Shown here piece after piece: positions 54,307 to 64,000 of a stretch of 64,000 bases of DNA. This stretch comes from Stereocaulon alpinum (taxonomy: Eukaryota > Ascomycota > Lecanoromycetes > Lecanorales > Stereocaulaceae). Positions within the stretch are counted from its first letter, which is position 1. The number at the start of each line of letters is the position of its first letter. The notes below the pieces were generated by a model. The model did no database searches and was not told the origin of the DNA. It saw nothing but the letters and a program-made list of their open reading frames with translations. The position numbers and the translations under genes are program-made. The stretch spans positions 186,001-250,000 of the forward strand of contig JAEUBA010000022.1 in NCBI GenBank assembly GCA_018257865.1. The letters are read 5' to 3'.

Positions 54307-56342
54307 GATGCCGAAATCCAATGATCTGGTTGAAGAGCTTGTTGGTGTAGATAAGGAAGAGGGAAAATGGAGCACAGATCTGATGGTTTGATGATAGGGA
54401 AGGCTTTTAGATCTGTTCAAGATGTGTTAGCCGCCTTCGATTCGCTCATCTAACGCTTCCGGAAAAGAACGGTATAGGGTGTGCTCTTTTGGATGAACGT
54501 ACTCCGAGATGTGCTCTGCGAAGGGGTAGATAACACAAAGATCCAACGCTCAATGCTGCACGAAGCTTGCTGCTTTGAAAGACCGAAGAATAGTGCCGGA
54601 GACGCAGTACACAACGCTGGACGCTTGCGCTGACTCTGAACTTCGAACAAGCAGGCAGGGACAAAGCTCCAATGTGAGGGAGATGGTAAGGTATGGGTGA
54701 TGAGTTTTCGGCAGGGAGTATTAATACTATTGTCGTATTTCGTAGGGTGGGGCAATCCGTGTTGTCAAGAAAGATTCACGCTCGCTGACCTAACTCTATA
54801 CCGTTAGCTTGGGCAAGTGACCTTGCTCTTGTGACTTGGCCGGAAGAAGTGCATATGATTGTGTTCAAGGCAAGAAAAGGGGAGTTGAGGGTGTTGGAGA
54901 GGTATTGTGATCTCAAGCGACTTTGAGGCCACCAGAGTGAAGGCGTGAGCCACAAGCCAAGAGGTCCGCCACTCATAGCAATCTTCGAGCGAGATTAAGG
55001 CTGGCAGTGAATGCTGGGTCGGGAGACTCGTTCTTAGGCTAGGGGTGGGTGGTGCGACTCAAGGAGGAGTAAATGGCAGGCTTGGATTGAGCAGGATTGA
55101 GGTGGTGACGTGCAAAGAAGGGAAGAGCCAACTCACCCGATAGACACGCTGACTAGAGAACAAGCTGAGGCTGCAAGTCAAAGGCTGCGAAATCAAGAAA
55201 CACCCGCGACACCAAGGGACACGAAGGGATCGGAAAAGGATTCGCAGCTGAAAGGAATGCTTTTGGGTGAGTTGATGGACTGTGCTAGAGAAGGAAAACT
55301 TGAGTGGGAAGAGGAAAACTTGGGCAAGTGGGGCTAGTGCCGTAGGCTGCGCCAAATCGCTAGTTGCACAGTATATCTTGCCGGTACTTCAGCCATACTT
55401 TATTGCCGACTAGTGAACTCACCTGAACGTAGGTATCTGGAAAGTAGTAGGATGAGGTCGCCCGCGGGGTATGAAAAGTCTATTGATACCATGAACTCTC
55501 CGTTTGCTCAGCCCTTTCGCTTGTGTCTCGCAGTCCAGCGGAGATATCCTTTGCTGTTGGGGACCCAGCGGTCAGGCTCCGGGTCCTCCTGGACTATCTA
55601 CGGTATATGGCCCTCTTCCTTGCTTCACTCACATTTATCTCTTCTTCCCTTTCGCGCGTATTACTAAAGTGAACGTGAAGGCAATTGCATGATCTGGTCG
55701 CTTTCCACTCGGCCGGTCCACCGGGCCATCAGGTACAACCACGGGTTCTGTTCCTTTACTTCATCTGCTTCACCAATAACATCTCCTAAGCATGGATCTG
55801 CCCTTTCAGGGCAACAATAGCGGCGGTGCTACAAAAGGATCGAAGGCGTCAGCGGAGGAAGCTCCTTACTGGCTGCTCGAGGTGCTGTTCGGGGAGAACA
55901 AGGTGAAGATATTGTTTTGTACTGTTTGTTACAATATTACTATGCCATGTGTCAAGGAATCGAAATCGAGATGCCGATTCAAGGCTTCTAGGCCTGATTT
56001 GTAGACTTCCGGCATCATCCGTAGATTAGTGCCCTCCGCTCGATGTCGTGCAGCGGAAGTTGATCACGGGATCAGGAACAAGATGATCGCAAGGTATCTG
56101 CCGGTGCTATGTCTAAATGGCACCAGTGTGAACGAGGTTGGGATACCCAGAAACAACACATTGCCTTTGAATTAAGTTCCGAAACATCAACGGTATATCA
56201 GGTACACGAGTATTATCCCAGACCCCTCCTCGCTCCGTAGTTTGAGGTTTGCATCCGTCAAACGCCTTGCTGCCTTTCCGCTATCCAAGTCCAAGTCGTC
56301 CAATTGTTGCACCGTAAAGGAAGTTATGTGCAACGCACCTAT
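54307..56342. other. 2-kb intergenic region, no gene recognised
   Basis: Promoter side of the RRM gene and 3' flank of the SH3-SAM-PH gene. A charged 75-codon plus-strand frame (55110-55337) starts with GTG. A 70-codon ATG frame (55792-56004) has no motif. Neither is called. Confidence 0.45.
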
Positions 56343-59300
56343 CTACTTTTCATTCTCCTTCGTCACAATCATATCCGTCCCTAGTGCCGTCGATTGCACG
56401 TCGTCCATGCTAGCTGTTCTCCTGTGCGCCATATTTTCCGTTGTGTGGTCCAGCTCTCCACCTGTCTTGTCCAATTCAACCCCCTTGATATTCAGCCCTG
56501 TCTCATCACTCTTTGCTGCCTCTTCCGTCTTTTCAAAGTTCTCCTCCAGATTCATCAGCGCAGGAGGCCGATGCCTCATCGCTTTGGCTTTGGCCAGGCT
56601 AATAGTTTTCTGTTGGTAGGTTGTAGTGATCGGCTTTGTTTCGTCACGGTCGATCGTGGCTTTCATTAGAGCAGCCATCCAAAGTCGACCTTGAGTCACA
56701 TTCTCAACGGCAAAATAATGGATTGTTGGCTTGGTGAAATTAACAGCGCGTGCGAGACCATTACGAGGAGGGACCAGCTTGAATATGAACATGGAGGGTG
56801 AGGCGGCTTTCTGAAGCGTTGATTCTGGTTGAGCTGCAGCATCTTTGGCTGCCAGAGTTGGCGTTTGGGCTGTTGCAGGAGAGACTGGAGAGGACTTCGC
56901 ACCAGTGACGGTGGCATGGAAGCCAGTGATGAAATCGCGGTCGGCGGGAAGAACGCGGTGAGCAGAGATATCAATGAGACCTTTTTCTTGAGTGTCTGTG
57001 TCAGCATAGTAGTATGACAGCCGCCGGCCGCGTAGCACAAATAAGCGAGATTTCCAAGTAGTCATCATGCTCGAGGATTTCTTCTTCATCCATCCACTGT
57101 AATCGCAGCCCTCCATTTGCTCTTGGGGTGACTTGTGCTCGAGGCCTCGAATGTAGGCGCTTGTCTCCTTCTTCGGCTTTCGACGCGTCCCGCTTGTAGG
57201 AGTGAGCCCAGTGTATGCAACACTAGTGCCTTTGGATGAATTGTCCGTACTCTCTCGCTCTACACTCTGAGATGCTCCAGAGGGCGATGTTGACCCTGTT
57301 CGTGGCGAAGATTGCCTTGCAGATTCCGCAATTGGTGAAGAGATTGGGATAGGTTTTGAAGCGATGGTCTTCTCGCTTCCCGTAACCGCATCTGATATAG
57401 CTCTGAGCCCCATACGAGGTTTCGAAAATGATTTCGAAGGTACGACTGCCGACTTGGGCGAGCTGTTCGCGGATCTGTTGGTATTGGATGTAATAATTTT
57501 CATGCTAGGCTTCTTGTCGTATTCGAGTTTGGTAACAGTGGGCGAGGTGAGATCGGTTGAAGGTGGAGTTGCTGCAAGTGCCTCGTTCGCAGACGAGTTG
57601 CGGAAGTGGCCCATGCCATGATACATCTTAGTGGCAGGAGAAGCCATAGCTACTACGGTATCCTTGATTGAGTCGACACTTCCAAAGCGCGAGTGACGTC
57701 TTTGGCCCACATGGCTCATCCGTTTGGTCTCTGCATGGTAGGAACTTTGCCGTGAATGATTAGCGCTGACCACGTCGCGCTTTCTCAATACGTTGCGCGC
57801 CTTCTTGCTCTCCATCTCGCCGCCCGAAGAGTAGCCACGATCAAGGTCTCGTATCAGAGTACGGTGGTTTGATTCTTCTGAGTGCGGGTCAAAAGTGTTG
57901 CGGTCGTTCCGTGGAAAAAGAGTTGTGCTAGTAGCAGAGAGTGGGCGGCCGTTGGCTAGAGGAATCGGACCTCCCAACGTCCAATTACGGTCGAGGGAAG
58001 GGTTCTTCTTATGTGATGAACTTGTGGAAATGTTGTTGGATGTTGGAACTACACTTTGATCTGGTAGCGGTGGTGTATCTCGGTTGAATGTCGAAGCGAA
58101 ATCAATGGCGGAGTGACGGCGAGAGTGATTGAATTCTCGGATTGAGGCAGCAGACGGTCTGCTTGGGCTATCAAGTCCAGATTTGAAGGTAAATGACGCT
58201 GGGGTTGAGCTTGAATCGTGTCTCTGGGTCTGAAATTGTAGGATTGAAGGTGAGGGATAGGGACTGGGGATGTCTTGCCGTGGATGCATATGGCCGGCAG
58301 ATGGCTGATCAAAGAGCGATGTTGATTGCATCGAGCCATTGATGACTCCCTTTCCATGCTGACTTGGGTCAAACTCCTCTGATGACCCATCACCGTCAAA
58401 CACGTTCATCACCCTATTTCCAGAAGTGCCAATCCCACGAACTTCCTCTTGTAGGGCTTTGATCTTGTGCCAGGTACGCAGTCTTCGTCCGACTAGTCCA
58501 AGATCGAACTCTTTCATGAATATTGATGATTGGTCCATAGCAAGTAGCACTTCTCCTGATATTTCCTGCTCCTTGAAGATCTCACAATGCCTCCGCTCCA
58601 CTCCAATGTCTTCCAAATTCTCTGCAACCTGCGCTGGCGTCCAGGTCAACACCTCTCTTTCTGTAAGGGGATTGCGCTCTTCTTCATCAGTCTCGTGTCC
58701 AGCTATGTAGGACAGCCGCTGATCGAGGTGCGTGCTGTACTCACTGCCGGAATCATTTGTCATCCTGCGCTCCGCTGCTGCACGTCCATTTGGATGAGGC
58801 GTCTTCATATCAGTGATGTGCTCATCGATAACGCTCAAGGTCTCATTCATAACCGGGCTGTCTTCGTTCTGCCCTTGTTGGATCATACTAATGCTTCGTT
58901 TGGGCGGTGCTCCTGCCGCTGATGCCGCGGCTCCGACAGGAGCGTTTGGTAATGAATTCGTCTTCTGTGATGGGGGAGTCGTATTGAGTGGAGGTGGAGT
59001 ATCGCCGTCGGATCTTATGCGCTCTGCAGAGCCCTTCAAGTGTGGAGGTGTCTCTTCGAGCTTCTGTACATCGCTCTGCGCAGCATCTAGTGTAGTCAGA
59101 TTATTGGGTGAGCCAGACATTAGACTCGTAGCCGTGGCCATCGTAGTTGCAGAAATATTGATGGCTCGAGGGGTGGTAGTGGTATAAACTTCCAAGCAGA
59201 AATTGTCAACATGTGTCTCCATGCTATTTCCACGAACCTCACCTTCGGGAAAAAGCCCTGTTTTGCCATTTTGTAGGTGTTTCCCAAGGTACCAGCCATC

Positions 59301-59612
59301 TCCGAAGTCATCGTCACGCTCGATCAGCTCTATCCTGTCGCCTTTGAACAGGCTCAATTCATCGGGGCTCCGAGCTTCGAAGTCGTCTGTGGACGGATGT
59401 TAGTAGCAGTACTCGAGGTTCCCTCCACATCCGTTGAAGATTGTGAGCAGCGCGTAGAAGTGTAGACCCTTGGATGGGTCTCTTGTCCTAGGTACACGAG
59501 GGTAGGTTTTCTGGTGGGGAAGCTCAAAGAACGGCAGATACTCACGAACGACAAGCAGCATCTCCCCAGGTGCAGCCTTCTTCGGAGAGCCTCCCAAATG
59601 TCTGAAAGCCAT
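56343..59612 (-). CDS. Boi-type SH3-SAM-PH polarity scaffold
   Basis: Two exons on the minus strand, 59612-59546 and 59386-56343 (159-nt intron), give 1036 aa. The SH3 domain (~18-75) is restored by the join: LLVVHDFEARSPDELSLFKG, then GDGWYLGKHLQNGKTGLFPE. A SAM domain (~265-335) follows: LTWTPAQVAENLEDIGVERRHCEIFKEQEISGEVLL. The long middle is Ser/Thr/Pro-rich. A PH domain lies near ~790-945: YSGWMKKKSSSMMTTWKSRLFVLRGRRLSYYYADT, ending RLWMAALMKATI. A Lys/Arg-rich tail follows. Yeast Boi1/Boi2 share this order. They bind Bem1 and Cdc42 and phosphoinositides at sites of polarised growth and promote exocyst-dependent secretion. Here it likely acts at the hyphal tip and septum. The intron is long for this window, but its ends are canonical and the frame is unambiguous. 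Confidence 0.93.
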
Positions 59613-60575
59613 GGTCTATATCCTTCCCAAAGTCATATGTCGTCGAATGGGCCAAGTCATCACAGGCGGTCTTCAAGTCGGCGCCAGCGCACTCGACTAG
59701 AATTTATGCCGGGTTTCAACCGCGATCCAGTGTGTAGCGATAACGGGGTATCTTTTCCCAAGGCTATCACTTTTTCGGTACATGCCAAACCCTGCAACCA
59801 GTATCAATGACGAGCTTAGCCTATCGATGCCCTGTCGGCAAGTTCTGGGCGCACTCGGGTCTGGTTGGTAAAGAGACTACAACGCTTGGCACTCCTTGTG
59901 AAATAATGGAAGTCTAAGGCATGTCTGCATCGTGGATGAGGTGGATCGCTAGAGCAGTCTCTCGGCTGGTTCGGTGGTAGGCTTGCCAACTCCAACATCA
60001 TCTCAACCCTTTTCGCGTTGGCGGAGGAGCTAAAGACGCCAGCTGCTAGATTAAGCTAGGTCCAGGAAAGGTAAAGCGTGTTCAGGGATCGCTGTTTTCG
60101 TGGCTGATTTGATAGTCACGTCCATCCTCAACGTTGAAAAAGGCCACGCACTAGCATTTCCCGCAGTATATTTAACAGGCAATATATCAGTGTATACACC
60201 TGTCCGTACATTGGGCTGTTTATCGCAGTCACTGTTACCAGATTGCCGTCATTGCGCTATCAATATCACCTAGCTCTCCTAGGGCTTCATTGTTCATGCG
60301 CCGAGACTTCAGCTACATCAAGGAGGAGCGCAGGAGGCATAGATTCATACCTCAATTCTGGATTCCCTACCATAGGTACATGTTCGGATTGTTGACCATT
60401 GCATTAAAGATGACAGCATCTATCCCATCGTGAAGCCTGCAACAATGCTTCACTGATAATACTACAGTAAGTACGTCATTCATGTATCCATTGCCACCCT
60501 GCATATGCATTCACTCAGAGCCTTAAAATATAAAACGTATGCCATTGCTCTTTGAGCTGTAAAGCCAGTTATCTG
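59613..60575. other. divergent spacer between the Boi-type and SP-RING genes
   Basis: 963 bp between head-to-head starts, so it holds both promoters. No ORF or repeat of note. Confidence 0.5.
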
Positions 60576-63500
60576 ATGGTAGGGGTCCTGCAGGCCGTTG
60601 AAAAATATGACATGATGCCTTCTCCCAAAGCTCATGGCAATCAAATTACACCAAGGACTCGACCAATGTCAGTTAAAGAATTTGAATTGTCAAATGCAAC
60701 CACGAAAGCCTTTCTTGGAGGCAAAGAAAGATCCTGGATGACTGGGAAGTCACCTGAGAAGATCCTTAAACCTTCACCAACCGTATCAATCATTCCGATA
60801 TTACCGGATCATGATCAAGGAGCTTCACCAGCTCCGCACTTAACCACCGAACAATATAAGGCAATTAGGAACAATGACTTGACATCGATACCTTTTCCAC
60901 CTGACTTTGACCGTGGCAGATTTCCAGCTCAGCGCAGAAGACGTGGAGGCACCAAGAATTACTCAAGGAGGCCATTGGCTTGCGCCGGGTCCAGTGCTCC
61001 CCCGTCGGCTCCATCTTCACCAGCTTTAGTTGAAGCGTCATTTCCACAGAATAAATCTCCTAGCCAGTTTCCCGGCAGCGCGGACAACGTCCTGCCATCG
61101 CCAAGTCCCAGCGTAGAGACTCGGCGACATAGTGCGCAAGTGCTAGACCTTGAAGATGAGGTAACCGATGCTCGAATCTCGGGGCCTCCTTTCACAACTC
61201 GGTTGGAGGAGTTGGTGGCGAAGTACGGTGGATTTGAGCAGCTTGAAAAACGACTCGAAGACGCTGAGAAACCATCTTACGAGGCCTCTCCTGTTGTGAC
61301 GACTCAGCCTGAGGGGATTGCATCGAACGCGGGACTTTCAAAGGACAGCTCATACCAAGAGCGGTCACAAAGCCTGGATGACCGGTCGAATGGTACTAAG
61401 AGTAATGTCGAGGCATTACATACAACAACACCACATAAAAGAGTACAATGCAATACCAATGAGCCCCGTAAGCGAACCCAAGGTGATCGCCGCTTTTCAC
61501 ACACTGCTCCAGATCATCAACTACCTACACCTGCGAGCGGACCAAGTGACGAGAGACCTAGGTCTCCTCCCAATGCTCAAGCGGAAATGCGAAACTACGG
61601 TGAGAGGATAATGCTTCGCCTTCAGAATGACATAAATCGCCAGAACCACAGGGGCTCCAACGTCGAGCGACCACGATTGGAGCTATTGCGCGACGCTTGC
61701 GGGCGGTCGGACTATTTTTACCTAACTTTACATCAAATCTTCTGCTTGGATCATAGGTATCGAGGGGTCGTCGGTCTTACGGATGTGCACAGGAACGGCC
61801 TCAATGTTCTAAGCTTTCTCTTAGTTCCAAATGAACAATTGACGCCCGAGACCATTGAATGGTTCTCGATCTTCCCTCTCCCTGTTGAACTCTACGAGAA
61901 AAGGCCGGCTTTCCAAGCTGCACAAGGAAGGGTGATGAGGTGTCTAGAGCTATTGGGAACTAATTGGGAAGTCATGCGATCACAGTGCACTTTGCGGCGT
62001 TATCCACCTCTAGTCGATGAACTGGTTGGGCACTTCAACATAGCGTCGCTCACGTTCCAGAAGGTCATATCTACAGCTCTCCTCAGGGACATATGGATAC
62101 TGCCGCAGGATCAATGTTATCATGCCGCTGAGATGGTCTTCGAGAGGAATCACAAAGAAGTGATGGGTAGATCCAACGCTCTAATCCAAGATATCCAGGC
62201 CTATAATCAATCCATAATTGAGGAGTATCAACGCATTCTGTTTTCGCACATGTCTCATGTCCAAACAGTGGCGGATACAAGAATGGGTCCTCCACAACAC
62301 CGTCAGTCCAGCTCATCAACCTCTAGAAATATTCACGGCCACCACCACCGGACTCTTACTGGACGCATTGTTGAGAATTCTCCTGCTACGCCCCTACAGG
62401 TTGATGTTCAAGCAGCCCGAGGAATAGCTCACGCAGACTCTGATGGGCCAAGGCCATGGACCTTGTCAATTCCAGGCAAACAAACAGCATCGTATGTTGC
62501 CGTGGCCTCTTCTCCTACGCAAGCCGGTGCCATGTCTCCATATGATACCACAGCTACCAACGGACTTTCCACTCCACAAAGCGCCTCTTTTACACAATCA
62601 CCGACCCAATTGCAAGGCTTTCGAAGTCCACTTCTTTCGAACAATCATCCAGGTCAAGTACAAGCGCGAGGCCAACATATAAGCCAATCGATGCTCGGCA
62701 GTCCGCTACAGTCCGGGAGCTTGTCTTCACATATGGGTATACCAGCTCGGCGACCAGCTCATATTCTTCCATCTAATGCGCCTGGAAGGCCCCACACTAG
62801 CCGTCATCATCAACACCACCACCAGCAACGGGTTCTCGGTATACAACCTCAGCATTCTCTTCATGCTCAACCACAGAGTCATCAAACCCAGATGCACTCC
62901 TTCTCAGTGCAGCCTGCGATCCCAAGTGGGGTCTCACCCCGATTGTCGGCCTCACATCCGGACCAATTCATACGTTTTGACCCTACCCTGCTTCCCTCTC
63001 AACCGAACCCAGACTCGTCCGCTTTTCATCAGGCCCATGTTAGCAGTCCACTACTAGCATCGATTGACCTCGAAGGCAAGCCTAGCAACAACATCAAATA
63101 TTACAGATTCGTCAGCCATGTCATTATGCCTACGAGGTTTATCAGCAGTAACAATAGACATGTAGGCTGGGACTTCGTGATGAAGAAGGGGCTCATTGAA
63201 TTACTTGCCCAAGATCAATCAGGATCATATGGGTCATATGCTACAAGGACCTTCGCAACGAAGTCCCGCATGTGTCGCGTGCGATGTGTCAAGGCGGATA
63301 AGCTTAAGGTGGATAGGTACAAGACGGAAGAGCTCAAGGTCCCGGAATTAATCTCTCAAAGTGAATGGGTTGTGGCGGACAATATTTGGCCAGGGAGTAC
63401 CGCCATCCTCCTGAATGGCACTGCTCTCGAGATTCGGAAAAAGTCCCATCACGGCAAAGACCTGCCTATTGACGCTACACGTTTCATTAAAGAGGGCGAC

Positions 63501-64000
63501 AACCACATCTCCACTGCCGTCATTGGCTTCGACAAGGACAACAACGCGCACTATGCCATCGGTATAGAGATCGTTCAGGTCACTGATGAAGACCAGATCC
63601 GGAAGAGCATCCCAACACTTAGGTGGCAAGACGCTAGGCAACGCATTATCGATCGGTCCCTTCATACAGACCCGGACGTTCAAGTCGTCCATTCACAGAT
63701 GATCATCGATTTGACTGACCCATTCACCGCTCGGCTCTTTGACGTACCCATCCGGGGATCGACCTGCCGTCACAATCAATGCTTTGACCGCGATGTGTTC
63801 TTACAGACACGCTCCAGCAGAAATGTATCTGAGCCGTGTGGACCTGATGAGTTTCGGTGTCCGATATGTGGAGCGGACGCCCGTCCACCAAGCCTTGTGA
63901 TCGACGGCTTCTTTGTTTCTGTGAGAGAGGAATTAGAGAGGAAAGGTCGACTCGACGCCAAGAGGATCGTACTACACGAATTGGGAGACTGGGAGATCAA
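60576..64000 (+). CDS. SP-RING (MIZ) zinc-finger protein, SUMO-ligase-like; truncated by the window end
   Basis: An uninterrupted frame of ~1141 codons runs off the window at 64000 with no stop. The first ATG is 60576; 60612 and 60615 are alternatives. N-terminal ~340 residues are low-complexity. A helical domain follows (~365-550: RDACGRSDYFYLTLHQIFCLDHRYRG to AYNQSIIEEYQRIL). Then comes a Ser/Pro/His/Gln-rich linker, then a beta-rich, PINIT-like region (~835-1045). The SP-RING follows: LTDPFTARLFDVPIRGSTCRHNQCFDRDVF, then EFRCPICGADARPPSLVIDGFF. The zinc ligands C, H and C-x2-C are present. SP-RING proteins (Siz/PIAS, Mms21, Zmiz) position Ubc9 to attach SUMO to nuclear proteins. Order and length fit a Zmiz/PIAS-like fungal protein more than Mms21. 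The C-terminus is missing, so SUMO-interaction motifs cannot be judged. The gene is divergent from the Boi-type gene. Confidence 0.88.
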   Translation, partial: MVGVLQAVEKYDMMPSPKAHGNQITPRTRPMSVKEFELSNATTKAFLGGKERSWMTGKSPEKILKPSPTVSIIPILPDHDQGASPAPHLTTEQYKAIRNNDLTSIPFPPDFDRGRFPAQRRRRGGTKNYSRRPLACAGSSAPPSAPSSPALVEASFPQNKSPSQFPGSADNVLPSPSPSVETRRHSAQVLDLEDEVTDARISGPPFTTRLEELVAKYGGFEQLEKRLEDAEKPSYEASPVVTTQPEGIASNAGLSKDSSYQERSQSLDDRSNGTKSNVEALHTTTPHKRVQCNTNEPRKRTQGDRRFSHTAPDHQLPTPASGPSDERPRSPPNAQAEMRNYGERIMLRLQNDINRQNHRGSNVERPRLELLRDACGRSDYFYLTLHQIFCLDHRYRGVVGLTDVHRNGLNVLSFLLVPNEQLTPETIEWFSIFPLPVELYEKRPAFQAAQGRVMRCLELLGTNWEVMRSQCTLRRYPPLVDELVGHFNIASLTFQKVISTALLRDIWILPQDQCYHAAEMVFERNHKEVMGRSNALIQDIQAYNQSIIEEYQRILFSHMSHVQTVADTRMGPPQHRQSSSSTSRNIHGHHHRTLTGRIVENSPATPLQVDVQAARGIAHADSDGPRPWTLSIPGKQTASYVAVASSPTQAGAMSPYDTTATNGLSTPQSASFTQSPTQLQGFRSPLLSNNHPGQVQARGQHISQSMLGSPLQSGSLSSHMGIPARRPAHILPSNAPGRPHTSRHHQHHHQQRVLGIQPQHSLHAQPQSHQTQMHSFSVQPAIPSGVSPRLSASHPDQFIRFDPTLLPSQPNPDSSAFHQAHVSSPLLASIDLEGKPSNNIKYYRFVSHVIMPTRFISSNNRHVGWDFVMKKGLIELLAQDQSGSYGSYATRTFATKSRMCRVRCVKADKLKVDRYKTEELKVPELISQSEWVVADNIWPGSTAILLNGTALEIRKKSHHGKDLPIDATRFIKEGDNHISTAVIGFDKDNNAHYAIGIEIVQVTDEDQIRKSIPTLRWQDARQRIIDRSLHTDPDVQVVHSQMIIDLTDPFTARLFDVPIRGSTCRHNQCFDRDVFLQTRSSRNVSEPCGPDEFRCPICGADARPPSLVIDGFFVSVREELERKGRLDAKRIVLHELGDWEI

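Noticed and set aside
55110..55337. Charged 75-codon plus-strand frame
   Set aside because: Starts with GTG, and no upstream exon or motif was found.
55792..56004. 70-codon ATG frame with four Cys
   Set aside because: Short, no signal peptide, no conserved pattern and no flanking splice signals.

Overview
This is a nuclear genome window from a filamentous ascomycete (Pezizomycotina), most likely a Dothideomycete. The evidence is frequent short spliceosomal introns (about 46-118 nt, GT-AG, with CTAAC/CTGAC-like branch sites), a NoxA-type NADPH oxidase, a SomA/Flo8 regulator, a HeLo-domain protein, Zn2Cys6 factors, and repeats that differ mainly by C-to-T type transitions as repeat-induced point mutation (RIP) would leave. 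Exon joins below were worked out by eye from reading-frame continuity and splice consensus. No bacterial-style operons, CRISPR arrays, rRNA or canonical tRNA genes were seen.

Layout. 0.5-2.3 kb: a HeLo-domain protein with a degenerate kinase domain. 2.5-5 kb: a 796-bp element with 99-bp inverted ends, in gene-free DNA. 5-16 kb: compact housekeeping and regulatory genes: a triple dsRNA-binding protein, SomA/Flo8, Bet3 (TRAPP), the U5 40-kDa WD40 protein, and a two-pass membrane protein. 16.4-24.4 kb: an apparent nitrogen-scavenging cluster. It holds a fused isochorismatase-like hydrolase plus allophanate-hydrolase-type amidase, a divergent NCS1 permease, and a Zn2Cys6 activator. The shared 1.16-kb promoter carries several GATA sites and a TCTAGA palindrome. 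24.4-33.2 kb: a gene-poor island of decayed ankyrin-like sequence, three degenerate tandem-repeat arrays and a 931-bp fold-back element. 33.3-64 kb: a TDG/MUG glycosylase, a small secreted protein, Rrp7, a U2 snRNA gene, a Cys-containing unknown, NoxA, a four-helix membrane protein, Dsk2/ubiquilin, an AT-hook protein, a three-RRM Nam8-like protein, a Boi-type SH3-SAM-PH scaffold, and an SP-RING (SUMO-ligase-like) protein cut by the window end.

How the genes fit together. Most genes act independently, as is usual in fungi. The exception is the 16.4-24.4 kb group. There the transporter would import a small nitrogenous compound (uracil, allantoin or biuret class). The fusion enzyme would hydrolyse a biuret/ureide-like amide and then allophanate, and the linked activator plus GATA sites would couple expression to substrate and nitrogen limitation. 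Several genes serve RNA: U2 snRNA, the U5 40K protein, the Nam8-like protein, Rrp7 and the dsRBD protein.

The strongest candidates for something undescribed are the hydrolase fusion with its linked transporter and regulator, the HeLo-pseudokinase, and the triple-dsRBD protein.
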